6,888 nucleotides of DNA from Pseudomonadota bacterium (GTDB taxonomy: Bacteria; Myxococcota_A; Polyangia; Fen-1088). The notes beneath the pieces were generated by a model that was not told the origin of the DNA, did no database searches, and was given only the letters and a program-made list of their open reading frames with translations. Within the stretch, counting starts at the first letter, position 1. Each line of letters opens with the position of its first letter. The stretch covers positions 1-6,888 of the forward strand of contig JADGRD010000192.1 in the NCBI GenBank assembly GCA_017881285.1, written 5' to 3'. Positions 1 to 5,310 of this stretch are shown here, piece after piece. Both the position numbers and the translations under genes were made by a program.

Positions 1-74
1 GCGCCGGGGCCGCGGGTGGGGGCGAAGCCAAGCCGGTCGTCAAGCCGGCCCCCGACGAGCCATACAAGGAGTAG
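1..74 (+). CDS. C-terminal tail of an upstream protein (partial, unidentified)
   Basis: An open frame enters from the left edge and ends at TAG 72-74. The visible tail is rich in Ala, Gly, Pro and Lys and ends in DEPYKE. Such low-complexity charged tails are common on GC-rich bacterial exported or cytoplasmic proteins and do not identify a family. The stop lies 5 bases before the GTG start of the next gene, and the Shine-Dalgarno of that gene (AAGGAG, 66-71) is formed by the last codons of this frame. This arrangement suggests an operon. The frame could be fortuitous because only 23 codons are visible. Confidence 0.5.
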   Translation, partial: AGAAGGGEAKPVVKPAPDEPYKE

Positions 75-79
75 GGCAG

Positions 80-1264
80 GTGGCGGTGTGGGAGGCGCTG
101 GCGATGGCCGTCGCGCTTGTGGCTGGCACCGCCTGCGGCTGTCATCGCTCGACGAGCGCGGGCAAGTCCGGGGCGGGCGCGAAAGCAGACGGAGCAAAGA
201 CCGCGCAACGAAACCGGCTGCCACGTCTCGACGTGCACACGCACATCAGCCCGGCGGGGCTCGATCGCGCCCTGGCCATCATGGACCAGTGGGGCATCGA
301 CGGGATGGTCAACCTCTCGGGGGGCACGCCCGGTCCGCCGGGCTACAAGCTGGAAACCCAGCTACAAATCGCCCGCGCCTCGGGCGGACGTATCGCCGTG
401 TTTACCAACGTCAGTTTCGTCAGGGCCGTGCGCACGCGCCCCGACTACGGCGTCGCCCTGGCCGAGGAATTGCGCGTGGCCAAGAGCCTGGGGGCCATCG
501 GGCTCAAGATCCCGAAGGGGCTGGGCCTAGGTTACCCGGCCCCTGACGGCGAGCATGTGCTGGCCGTCGACGATCCCAAGCTGGACCCGCTGTTCGAGGA
601 GGCGGGCAAGTTGGGCATGCCCGTGTCGATCCACACCGGGGATCCCAAGGCATTCTGGCTGCCGCCCGACGAAAAGAATGAGCGCCTGGAGGAGCTGCGC
701 GCGCATCCCGACTGGTCGTTCTACGGCGAGGCGGTGCCGCCGTGGGGAGAGCTGTACGCGCAATTCGAGCGCCGCGTGGCCCGCCACCCCAAGACTACCT
801 TCATCGGCGTGCACTTCGGCAACGACCCCGAGGACCCCGACAGCGTCGGCCGCATGCTCGACAAATACCCCAACTTCTTCATCGATACGGCCGCGCGCGT
901 GCCCGAGATCGGCCGCCATGACGCCACCAAGATGCGGCAGTTCTTCGAGAAGTACCAGGACCGCATCCTCTTCGGCACCGACCTCGGCGTCGGGCCCACG
1001 CAAGACGACATGATGTACGGCTCGAATGGCAGCGAGGCGCCCACCCTCGCCGATGAGCGCCGCTACTTCGAGTCGACCTGGCGCTACTTCGAGACCCGCG
1101 ACCGCCGGTTCGAGTCGCCGACCCCGATCCAGGGACGCTGGAAGATCGACGGTCTCGGCCTGTCCGAGACGGTTCTGCGCAAACTTTACGGCGAGAACGC
1201 CGCGCGCCTGCTCAAGTGGAAGCCTCCGGTCGCGCCAGCCGCGGAAACCGCACCCAACCGGTGA
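80..1264 (+). CDS. Amidohydrolase family 2 (metal-dependent hydrolase), probable lipoprotein
   Basis: This 394-residue protein has a TIM-barrel amidohydrolase pattern. An HxH pair occurs in DVHTH (residues 53-55), a Lys-containing strand in GLKIPKG (141-147), further candidate metal-binding His in VSIHTGDP (H185) and IGVHFGND (H245), and a strand-8 Asp in LFGTDLG (D301). The order and spacing fit the Amidohydro_2 family, whose members hydrolyse or decarboxylate varied substrates; the substrate here cannot be read. The N-terminus is a hydrophobic stretch ending in AGTAC (C19), followed by a Ser/Gly/Ala/Lys linker to about residue 46. That looks like a lipoprotein signal, although the n-region lacks the usual basic residues. 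The GTG start at 80 has AAGGAG at 66-71. An internal ATG at 104 has GGGAGG at 90-95 and would leave a very short signal, so 80 is preferred. It is probably cotranscribed with the gene ending at 74. Confidence 0.88.
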   Translation: MAVWEALAMAVALVAGTACGCHRSTSAGKSGAGAKADGAKTAQRNRLPRLDVHTHISPAGLDRALAIMDQWGIDGMVNLSGGTPGPPGYKLETQLQIARASGGRIAVFTNVSFVRAVRTRPDYGVALAEELRVAKSLGAIGLKIPKGLGLGYPAPDGEHVLAVDDPKLDPLFEEAGKLGMPVSIHTGDPKAFWLPPDEKNERLEELRAHPDWSFYGEAVPPWGELYAQFERRVARHPKTTFIGVHFGNDPEDPDSVGRMLDKYPNFFIDTAARVPEIGRHDATKMRQFFEKYQDRILFGTDLGVGPTQDDMMYGSNGSEAPTLADERRYFESTWRYFETRDRRFESPTPIQGRWKIDGLGLSETVLRKLYGENAARLLKWKPPVAPAAETAPNR

Positions 1265-1282
1265 CAAAACTTGCGGTTCCGC

Positions 1283-1310
1283 TTGACGAGCGAGCCCCTC
1301 TGCCCATAAT
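1283..1310 (+). promoter_or_regulatory. Sigma70-type promoter of tRNA-Asn
   Basis: TTGACG (1283-1288) and CATAAT (1305-1310) are separated by 16 bases, close to the housekeeping consensus. A TG lies 3 bases upstream of the -10 hexamer (1301-1302). Transcription would be expected to start near 1317, leaving about 8 bases of 5' leader before the mature tRNA. The site lies in the gap after the amidohydrolase stop. Confidence 0.75.
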
Positions 1311-1324
1311 CATCGCCTTCGCAT

Positions 1325-1400
1325 TCCGGAGTAGCTCAGTCGGCAGAGCAGGCGGCTGTTAACCGCCGGGTCGGGAGTTCGAGTCTCTCCTCCGGAGCCA
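1325..1400 (+). tRNA. tRNA-Asn (anticodon GTT)
   Basis: This 76-base tRNA folds as a full cloverleaf. The acceptor stem pairs 1325-1331 with 1390-1396 (7 of 7). The D stem pairs 1334-1337 with 1346-1349. The anticodon stem pairs 1351-1355 with 1363-1367 around loop CTGTTAA, with anticodon GTT at 1358-1360. The variable loop has five bases, and the T stem pairs 1373-1377 with 1385-1389 (one G-U) around TTCGAGT. The discriminator is G1397, and CCA is encoded at 1398-1400. The anticodon reads AAC/AAU codons, so the product is charged with asparagine. A strong promoter lies just upstream; I see no clear terminator hairpin with a T-run just downstream. Confidence 0.97.
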
Positions 1401-1416
1401 CCCCATGTCCTCCACG

Positions 1417-1542
1417 AAGCTGCGTAACTCTTGCCCGGGTGAGCCCCAGCTTGCGCGCCGCCTCGGCCCGGTCCTGGACGCCACCTCGGTCGATGGCGTT
1501 CTGAATCTTATGTGCGAGCGCCAGCATGTTGGCCACGCGCAT
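1417..1542 (-). pseudogene. Recombinase-associated helix-turn-helix fragment (copy 1)
   Basis: The minus-strand reading contains MLALAHKIQNAID followed by AEAARKLGLTRARVTQL. This has the look of a helix-turn-helix: an AAR helix, a GLT turn and the recognition helix RARVTQL. I associate such short HTH proteins with recombinase and integrase neighbourhoods in deltaproteobacteria and planctomycetes; that is family memory, not a search. Members normally continue after TQL with a leucine-rich helix and an APDIQE-like motif. Here the reading turns into unrelated RGGHG and then runs into the antisense of tRNA-Asn, so the 3' part is missing. Upstream the frame stays open (EEARRDAAGG) without a good start or Shine-Dalgarno sequence. 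I regard it as a remnant. A similar segment lies at 4260-4390. Confidence 0.55.
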
Positions 1543-1556
1543 GGCGCCGCCGGCGG

Positions 1557-1706
1557 CGTCTCGACGAGCTTCTTCGAGTGGCCCCTGCGGACACGTTGGG
1601 GTGCGGGCGTCTCTAGCTGGTGGCGTAGGACATTGCCGTAGGTTCCCGACGGCTCCACGGCAACGTCGACGGAAGAGCCGGCTGCGCCGAACGTGCGCAA
1701 GACGCC
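1557..1706 (-). pseudogene. IS110-family transposase fragment (DEDD domain)
   Basis: The minus-strand frame gives VGVLRTFG, then VDVAVEPSGTYGNVLRHQLE. EP[TS]GTYG followed by xLRxQL is characteristic of the N-terminal RuvC-like DEDD domain of IS110/Piv transposases, where the Glu is a catalytic acidic residue. The preceding first-Asp region and the usual downstream H-D/GVPSLHD-like motifs are not recognisable, and the C-terminal domain is absent. About 50 residues remain, against roughly 300-400 in intact members. The fragment runs straight into the frame region of the HTH fragment, so two decayed mobile genes are juxtaposed. No terminal sequences or guide-RNA-bearing flank can be delimited. 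Confidence 0.45.
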
Positions 1707-1805
1707 GACGCGGGTGGGAACACGCGCACCGACTCGGTTCCCTCGTTGCCGCCCACCGGGCCGGATACGATTCGCGATCATGCGCCGATAGGGCGTAGGC
1801 AGAGG

Positions 1806-2795
1806 CTAAGGCGCGATCGAGCCCATGAAGGCGGCGGGATAGCGCAGCCCCGAAGCCACGCCCTTTGGCGCCGCTTCGTCGATGCGACGAAGGTCCTCCT
1901 CGCTGAGCGAAATCGCGTCAGCGCCTATGTTCTCTTCGAGGTACTTGCGCCGCTTGGTTCCGGGAATGGGCACGATGTCATGGCCCTGGGCCAGCACCCA
2001 TGCGAGCGCGAGCTGCGAGGGCCGGCAGCCCTTCTCGCGCGCCAGCTCCTCGATGCGCGCGACCAGCTCGAGGTTCTTGCGAAAATTCTCGCCCTGGAAG
2101 CGCGGACTCAAGCGCCGGTAGTCGTCGGGCGGCAGATCCTCGAAGCGCTTGAACTGCCCCGTGAGAAAGCCGCGGCCGAGCGGGCTATACGCGACGAAGC
2201 CCACGCCCAGGCGGCGACACGCGTCGAGCACTCCGTCCTCGGGGTCCCGGCTCCACAGCGAGTACTCGGTCTGCACGGCGGCGATGGGGTGTACTCGGCA
2301 GGCGCGTTCGAGCGTCACCGGGCCGGCTTCGCTCAATCCGAGGAAGCGTACCTTGCCTTCCTTCACCAGCTCACCCATCGCGGCCACGGTTTCCTCGATG
2401 GGCGTCTTCGGATCTACCCGATGCAGGTAATAGAGGTCGACGTAGTCGGTGCCCAATCGCCGGAGGCTGCCCTCGATTGAGCGGCGGACGTTGGCGGGTG
2501 TGCCGTCGAGCAATCGCCGGGTCGCATCCGCGGAATCGCGGACGATGCCGAACTTCGTCGCCAGCACGATCTTTTCACGGCGGCTCTTGAGGAAGCGGCC
2601 GATCAGTTCCTCGTTCTTGTAGGGTCCATACATCTCGGCCGTGTCGAAGAAGTCGATGCCCAGTTCCAGCGCGCGCTTCATGGTGGCCAGCGACTCATGG
2701 TCGTCGCGGCCAGAGTAGAAATCGCTCATGCCCATGCAGCCCAGCCCCTGGGCCGAGACGGAGAGATTGGTCTTCCCGAGATTTCGACGGTTCAT
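1806..2795 (-). CDS. Aldo/keto reductase
   Basis: This complete 329-residue NADPH-dependent oxidoreductase of the AKR superfamily is a single-domain TIM barrel that reduces aldehydes and ketones. The catalytic tetrad is visible: D51 and Y56 in FFDTAEMYG, K81 in LATKFG, and H125 in YYLHRVD. The cofactor-binding end reads IPGTKRRKYLEEN (277-289). The opening (RRNLGKTNLSVSAQGLGCMGMS) matches the AKR class whose members begin shortly before LGxxxLxVSxxGLGCMGMS, which fixes the start at 2795. The physiological substrate is unknown. The start has no clear Shine-Dalgarno sequence, lies within a 10-bp inverted repeat (2793-2822) and overlaps the stop of a short upstream frame as ATGA. The gene diverges from the Spy-like operon that begins at 2989. 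Codon use is like that of the neighbouring genes and no damage is seen. Confidence 0.95.
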   Translation of the reverse strand: MNRRNLGKTNLSVSAQGLGCMGMSDFYSGRDDHESLATMKRALELGIDFFDTAEMYGPYKNEELIGRFLKSRREKIVLATKFGIVRDSADATRRLLDGTPANVRRSIEGSLRRLGTDYVDLYYLHRVDPKTPIEETVAAMGELVKEGKVRFLGLSEAGPVTLERACRVHPIAAVQTEYSLWSRDPEDGVLDACRRLGVGFVAYSPLGRGFLTGQFKRFEDLPPDDYRRLSPRFQGENFRKNLELVARIEELAREKGCRPSQLALAWVLAQGHDIVPIPGTKRRKYLEENIGADAISLSEEDLRRIDEAAPKGVASGLRYPAAFMGSIAP

Positions 2796-2857
2796 GGTGC
2801 GCCAACTCTAGCGCGCACCATGCGGGCGCGCACCAGGTCCACGATGAAGGCCCGCAT
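2792..2857 (-). other. Possible leader ORF overlapping the aldo/keto reductase start
   Basis: A short minus-strand frame of 21 codons (MRAFIVDLVRARMVRARVGA then P) ends at TGA 2792-2794. It overlaps the reductase ATG (2793-2795) as ATGA. The frame stays open much further upstream, and its codons over the first two thirds end almost entirely in G or C, as real genes here do. There is only a weak AGG-like ribosome site. It may be a leader peptide that couples translation to the reductase, the end of a lost upstream gene, or a chance open frame in GC-rich DNA. Confidence 0.25.
2793..2822. repeat. Perfect 10-bp inverted repeat spanning the reductase start codon
   Basis: CATGGTGCGC (2793-2802) and GCGCACCATG (2813-2822) are exact reverse complements separated by 10 bases. 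The reductase start codon lies in the left arm. As DNA it could be a dimeric repressor operator. In the mRNA it would form a GC-rich hairpin hiding the start codon. Neither role is proven. Confidence 0.6.
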
Positions 2858-2940
2858 GTCAGCCTGGGGCCGACCGTGCGGACGCCGCACATCCAAGAGA
2901 CGGAAGAGCACGATGAGTGCCCCAGATGTTCGCGACTCGC

Positions 2941-2966
2941 CCTGGGCCACCTTCCTGGGCCACCTT
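2941..2966. repeat. Tandem duplication of a 13-bp unit
   Basis: The unit CCTGGGCCACCTT occurs twice head to tail without a mismatch (2941-2953, 2954-2966). It lies just before the Shine-Dalgarno sequence of the Spy-like gene, in its expected 5' untranslated region. The unit length is not a multiple of three, which argues against this stretch being coding. Confidence 0.85.
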
Positions 2967-2988
2967 GCGTCGGGGAGGAACTCGGCAC

Positions 2989-3912
2989 ATGGTTGTGGCA
3001 CGAATGGAACATCCGAAGGTCTTGAACCTGAGCAAAATGGGGACGATCGCCACGGTGCTCGTCGGGGCATTGGCGGCGCTCAGTTGTGGCGGGGCTTCCG
3101 CCAACGCTCGGCCGCCAGCTACCGCTGCAAGCGCCTCCGACGTCGACGAGGTCGCGGCTGGTCTGACGGAGCACCACCGCCACCACCACCACGGTGGCGT
3201 GACACTCCTCATCGCCTTGAGCCTCGACACGCTCGGCATCTCGCCCGAAGAGCGGCCGGCCGTGGAGAAGATTCGAAGGGATTTGCATGCTCGCATGCAG
3301 CCGGCGCGCGCCGCGCAGCAAAGGCTGGCGGCTGCACTGGCCGATGGTGTCGCCGCGGCCAACCTCGATGCGACGACCGTGGACGCCGCAATCGCCCAGG
3401 TGTCAGCCGCGGCTGCAACAGTGCACGACGCATCCACGGATGCGCTGAACGAGTTGCATGCGGTGCTGACGCCACCCGAGCGAGCCGCGCTTGTCGACAA
3501 GGTCGAGGCGCACTGGTCGGTCTGGCAAAAAGCGAATGCGGAGGAGACCGATCCAGCGAATCCGGAAGCTGGCCGGCTCGCGATGCTCACGACCGATCTT
3601 GGTCTGACGCAAGATCAAGTGGACAAGATTCGAGCGGGATTCGGCGAGAGAATGAAGGCAGTGCCGCGGCTTGACCCGCAGGAGATCGCTACGCACATCC
3701 GGGCATTTGGCGATGCTTTCCGCAGCGAGAAGTTCGATGCCAAGGCGCTCACAGGTGCGAACGGCGCGAACGCGCACCTAGCTGGGTGGGGCGCGGCTCA
3801 TCTGGCGCATTTCATCGAGGCAGTGAGTCCCGTGCTCACCTCGGACCAGCGCGCCGAGTTTGCACAGAGGCTTCGCGAGCATTCGGCGCACAGCAATGGA
3901 GGGAACGAATGA
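2989..3912 (+). CDS. Spy/CpxP-like tandem-domain, His-rich lipoprotein
   Basis: This is a 307-residue envelope protein. The hydrophobic segment GTIATVLVGALAALSC (18-33) after basic residues looks like a lipoprotein signal with C33 as the acylated residue. A spacer then leads to EHHRHHHHGG (61-70), a likely metal-binding histidine run. Two similar helical units follow. Unit 1 (about 77-175) has LGISPEERPAVEKIR and ends with LTPPERAALVDKVEAH. Unit 2 (about 198-300) has LGLTQDQVDKIRAGF and ends with LTSDQRAEFAQRLREH. The LTxxQR/LTPxER pattern is the hallmark of the Spy/CpxP/LTXXQ family of periplasmic chaperones and metal-stress proteins, which usually carry one unit in about 150 residues. ATG 2989 is chosen for its GGGGAGG (2972-2978) upstream; ATG 3004 lacks one, and a frame open from 2917 has no signal at its start. 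It overlaps the next gene by 4 bases. Confidence 0.75.
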   Translation: MVVARMEHPKVLNLSKMGTIATVLVGALAALSCGGASANARPPATAASASDVDEVAAGLTEHHRHHHHGGVTLLIALSLDTLGISPEERPAVEKIRRDLHARMQPARAAQQRLAAALADGVAAANLDATTVDAAIAQVSAAAATVHDASTDALNELHAVLTPPERAALVDKVEAHWSVWQKANAEETDPANPEAGRLAMLTTDLGLTQDQVDKIRAGFGERMKAVPRLDPQEIATHIRAFGDAFRSEKFDAKALTGANGANAHLAGWGAAHLAHFIEAVSPVLTSDQRAEFAQRLREHSAHSNGGNE

Positions 3913-4259
3913 GCCTAGGCAACCAGACAAGAATGCTGCGAAGGTTTGCGTGCGCAGTCGGCTTGAGCGCGATGCTCGCAACAATCCCGGGATGCTTTCC
4001 CATGGTTGGCTACGACGACTACCCGCCTGACGCGTATATCGCCACGACCGCGCCTGTCTACTTCGAGGGGCGGCCCATGTACTGGTATGGCAATCGATGG
4101 AGCTATCGTGAGGGGGGGCGCTGGAATCACTACGACAGGGAGCCAGCGGGGCTCTACCAGCGTCGTATGCAAGGTCCGCCCGTGCGACGCACCTACGAGC
4201 CGCCCCGCGGGCGTCCCGCCGCTGGGCATTTCGGTGGCAGACCAGGCGGTCGACACTGA
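3909..4259 (+). CDS. Small Tyr/Trp/Arg-rich lipoprotein, function unknown
   Basis: This 116-residue product has basic residues (RMLRR, 8-12), a hydrophobic core and the lipobox-like IPGC (C29), so it is probably lipid-anchored. The mature part is aromatic-rich: YFEGRPMYWYGNRWSYREGGRW (51-72) contains repeating Y/W-G-x-W units resembling the short YxW repeats of many small bacterial envelope proteins. The tail is a flexible Arg/Gly/Pro region ending GGRPGGRH. The start is set by the ATGA overlap with the Spy-like gene and by GGAGGG at 3898-3903, five bases upstream. A longer open frame upstream of 3909 only shadows the Spy-like gene. Translational coupling implies that the two lipoproteins are made together. 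I do not recognise a specific family and assign no function. Confidence 0.78.
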   Translation: MSLGNQTRMLRRFACAVGLSAMLATIPGCFPMVGYDDYPPDAYIATTAPVYFEGRPMYWYGNRWSYREGGRWNHYDREPAGLYQRRMQGPPVRRTYEPPRGRPAAGHFGGRPGGRH

Positions 4260-4390
4260 ACGAGTACTACCAGGAGTTGGGTCACCCGCGCACGCGTGAG
4301 TCCGTGGTGCCGGGCCACGTCGGAGTAGTCCTTGAAAGCCCCCGCCTGGATCTGCCGCTCGATAGCGTGGGCCAGGCCCAGCGGGCCCAC
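4260..4390 (-). pseudogene. Recombinase-associated helix-turn-helix fragment (copy 2)
   Basis: Directly after the methyltransferase stop, the minus strand reads LGLAHAIERQIQAG, then DYSDVARHHGLTRARVTQL. It aligns without gaps to copy 1 at 1417-1542 over about 36 residues. Shared positions include the LxLAH start, the D-x-x-x-x-AR helix and the identical GLTRARVTQL. After TQL it reads LVVLVQ and then enters the antisense of the lipoprotein gene, so the C-terminal part is missing. The first codon is a GTG immediately after the TAG, without a Shine-Dalgarno sequence, and the usual N-terminal residues are absent. It is most likely a relic squeezed between two convergent genes. Confidence 0.5.
4367..4390 (-). 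terminator. Possible terminator hairpin after the methyltransferase gene
   Basis: GTGGGCC (4367-4373) and GGCCCAC (4384-4390) form a 7-bp GC-rich stem with a 10-base loop, starting immediately after the methyltransferase stop. There is no T-run on the transcribed side, so it is at best a non-canonical terminator or 3'-end stabiliser. It coincides with the HTH fragment. Confidence 0.3.
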
Positions 4391-5131
4391 CTACGGCGGG
4401 GTCTGCGCCTCCCCGGTCATGGGCACAAAGACGACCGGGATCACCGTGCGCTCGTCCCAGCCCTGCGCGGTCCGGGTGATGACCCGCAGTTCCTGTTCGC
4501 GGGTGCCCACCGGCAGAACCAGTCGGCCTCCGATCCTGAGCTGCTGCCTCAGCGGCGCGGGCACTGACGGGGGCGCCGCGGTCACCACGATGGCGTCGAA
4601 GGGCCCAGCCTCTGGCCACCCCCGGTAGCCGTCGCCGGTGCGCGTGCGCACCGAAGCGTAGCCGAGTCGGGCCAGCGTCGCGGCCGCCCGGCGTGCCAGC
4701 GGCGCAATGATCTCCATGGTGTAGACCTCTGCACCCAACTCGCTGAGCACCGCGGCCTGGTAGCCCGAGCCGGTACCGACCTCCAGGACGCGCGCCCCGG
4801 GCCGCAGCGCGGCCAGCTCGGACATCAGCGCCACGATGTACGGCTGGCTGATGGTCTGGCCCAATCCGATCGGCAAGGGGCCGTCCTTGTACGCCATCTT
4901 GGCGCCCCCGGAGGCGATGAATTCGTGCCGCGGCACCTTGCGCATGGCCGCCAGCACCGCGCGATCCACTATGCCGCGCGCCGCGATCTGGGTGGCCACC
5001 ATCTCGGCGCGCGCCGTGGCCAGGGGATCGCCGAGCCTGACGGGGTCAGGCTCGCCCGACTCACACGCGCGAATTGTTCCCATGCCCAGGTATGCCTCGA
5101 TCGCGACCATCATCGCCAGAATGCACCGCAC
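4391..5131 (-). CDS. pcm: Protein-L-isoaspartate O-methyltransferase, possibly exported
   Basis: This 246-residue S-adenosylmethionine-dependent enzyme methylates L-isoaspartyl residues in damaged proteins so that they can revert to aspartate. The family signatures are all present: the substrate loop GQTISQPYIVALM (91-103), SAM motif I VLEVGTGSGYQ (115-125), FDAIVVTAAP (178-187), GGRLVLPVG (201-209) and the ending FVPMTGEAQTPP. The enzyme core begins near RAEMVATQIAARGI (41-54). About 35 extra residues precede it, with a hydrophobic stretch (ILAMMVAIEAYLGMGTI) and Cys23, suggesting export or membrane attachment, whereas the classical enzyme is cytoplasmic. The longest start is GTG at 5131; ATGs at 5113, 5110 and 5083 are alternatives. 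None has a convincing Shine-Dalgarno sequence, so the signal is uncertain. It converges on the lipoprotein operon. Confidence 0.93.
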   Translation of the reverse strand: MRCILAMMVAIEAYLGMGTIRACESGEPDPVRLGDPLATARAEMVATQIAARGIVDRAVLAAMRKVPRHEFIASGGAKMAYKDGPLPIGLGQTISQPYIVALMSELAALRPGARVLEVGTGSGYQAAVLSELGAEVYTMEIIAPLARRAAATLARLGYASVRTRTGDGYRGWPEAGPFDAIVVTAAPPSVPAPLRQQLRIGGRLVLPVGTREQELRVITRTAQGWDERTVIPVVFVPMTGEAQTPP

Positions 5132-5289
5132 AGGCCAAGCCTACCAGGCATTCGTGTGGCAGCCCACGCTGTGGCCGGCAAGCAACCCGCGCAGCGTTCC
5201 CTGCCGCCCACCCGCTATTCCGATGTCCTCGGGCAGGGCGCGGCGGACGAGGTCGCACCATCATCAAGGGCCGCCTCGTGCGATGGGGC

Positions 5290-5310
5290 GCCCGCATTCT
5301 CAACGCGGGC
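5290..5310 (-). terminator. Hairpin overlapping the stop of the Pro-rich membrane protein gene
   Basis: GCCCGC (5290-5295) and GCGGGC (5305-5310) form a 6-bp perfect stem with a 9-base loop that contains the TGA stop. No T-run follows in the minus direction, so terminator function is doubtful. Confidence 0.2.

Larger units (their letters stand above)
1401..1805. other. Gene-free stretch with degraded mobile-element fragments
   Basis: About 400 bases lie between the tRNA 3' end and the aldo/keto reductase stop. The part at 1417-1706 carries two recognisable minus-strand fragments, annotated separately. In 1707-1805 I see no gene, RNA or terminator that I can support. Frames open through this stretch on either strand lack recognisable domains or switch frame, as expected for decayed sequence. 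Confidence 0.6.

Noticed and set aside
1104..1120. GGTTCGAGTC resembling a tRNA T-loop, considered as a second attachment site
   Set aside because: It lies inside the amidohydrolase coding sequence and matches only the generic T-loop core. The flanking stem and acceptor bases of tRNA-Asn are absent.
1746..2480. A + strand open frame of 244 codons
   Set aside because: It is antisense to the aldo/keto reductase, which has its full catalytic tetrad and expected length. The product is a shadow translation.
3169..3199. CACCACC repeats, considered as a microsatellite
   Set aside because: They encode the histidine run of the Spy-like protein in frame, so the codon composition explains them.
5132..5299. 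The gap upstream of the methyltransferase, searched for a small gene, promoter or RNA
   Set aside because: Open frames there lack a plausible start, Shine-Dalgarno sequence or recognisable motif, and no convincing -35/-10 pair was seen.
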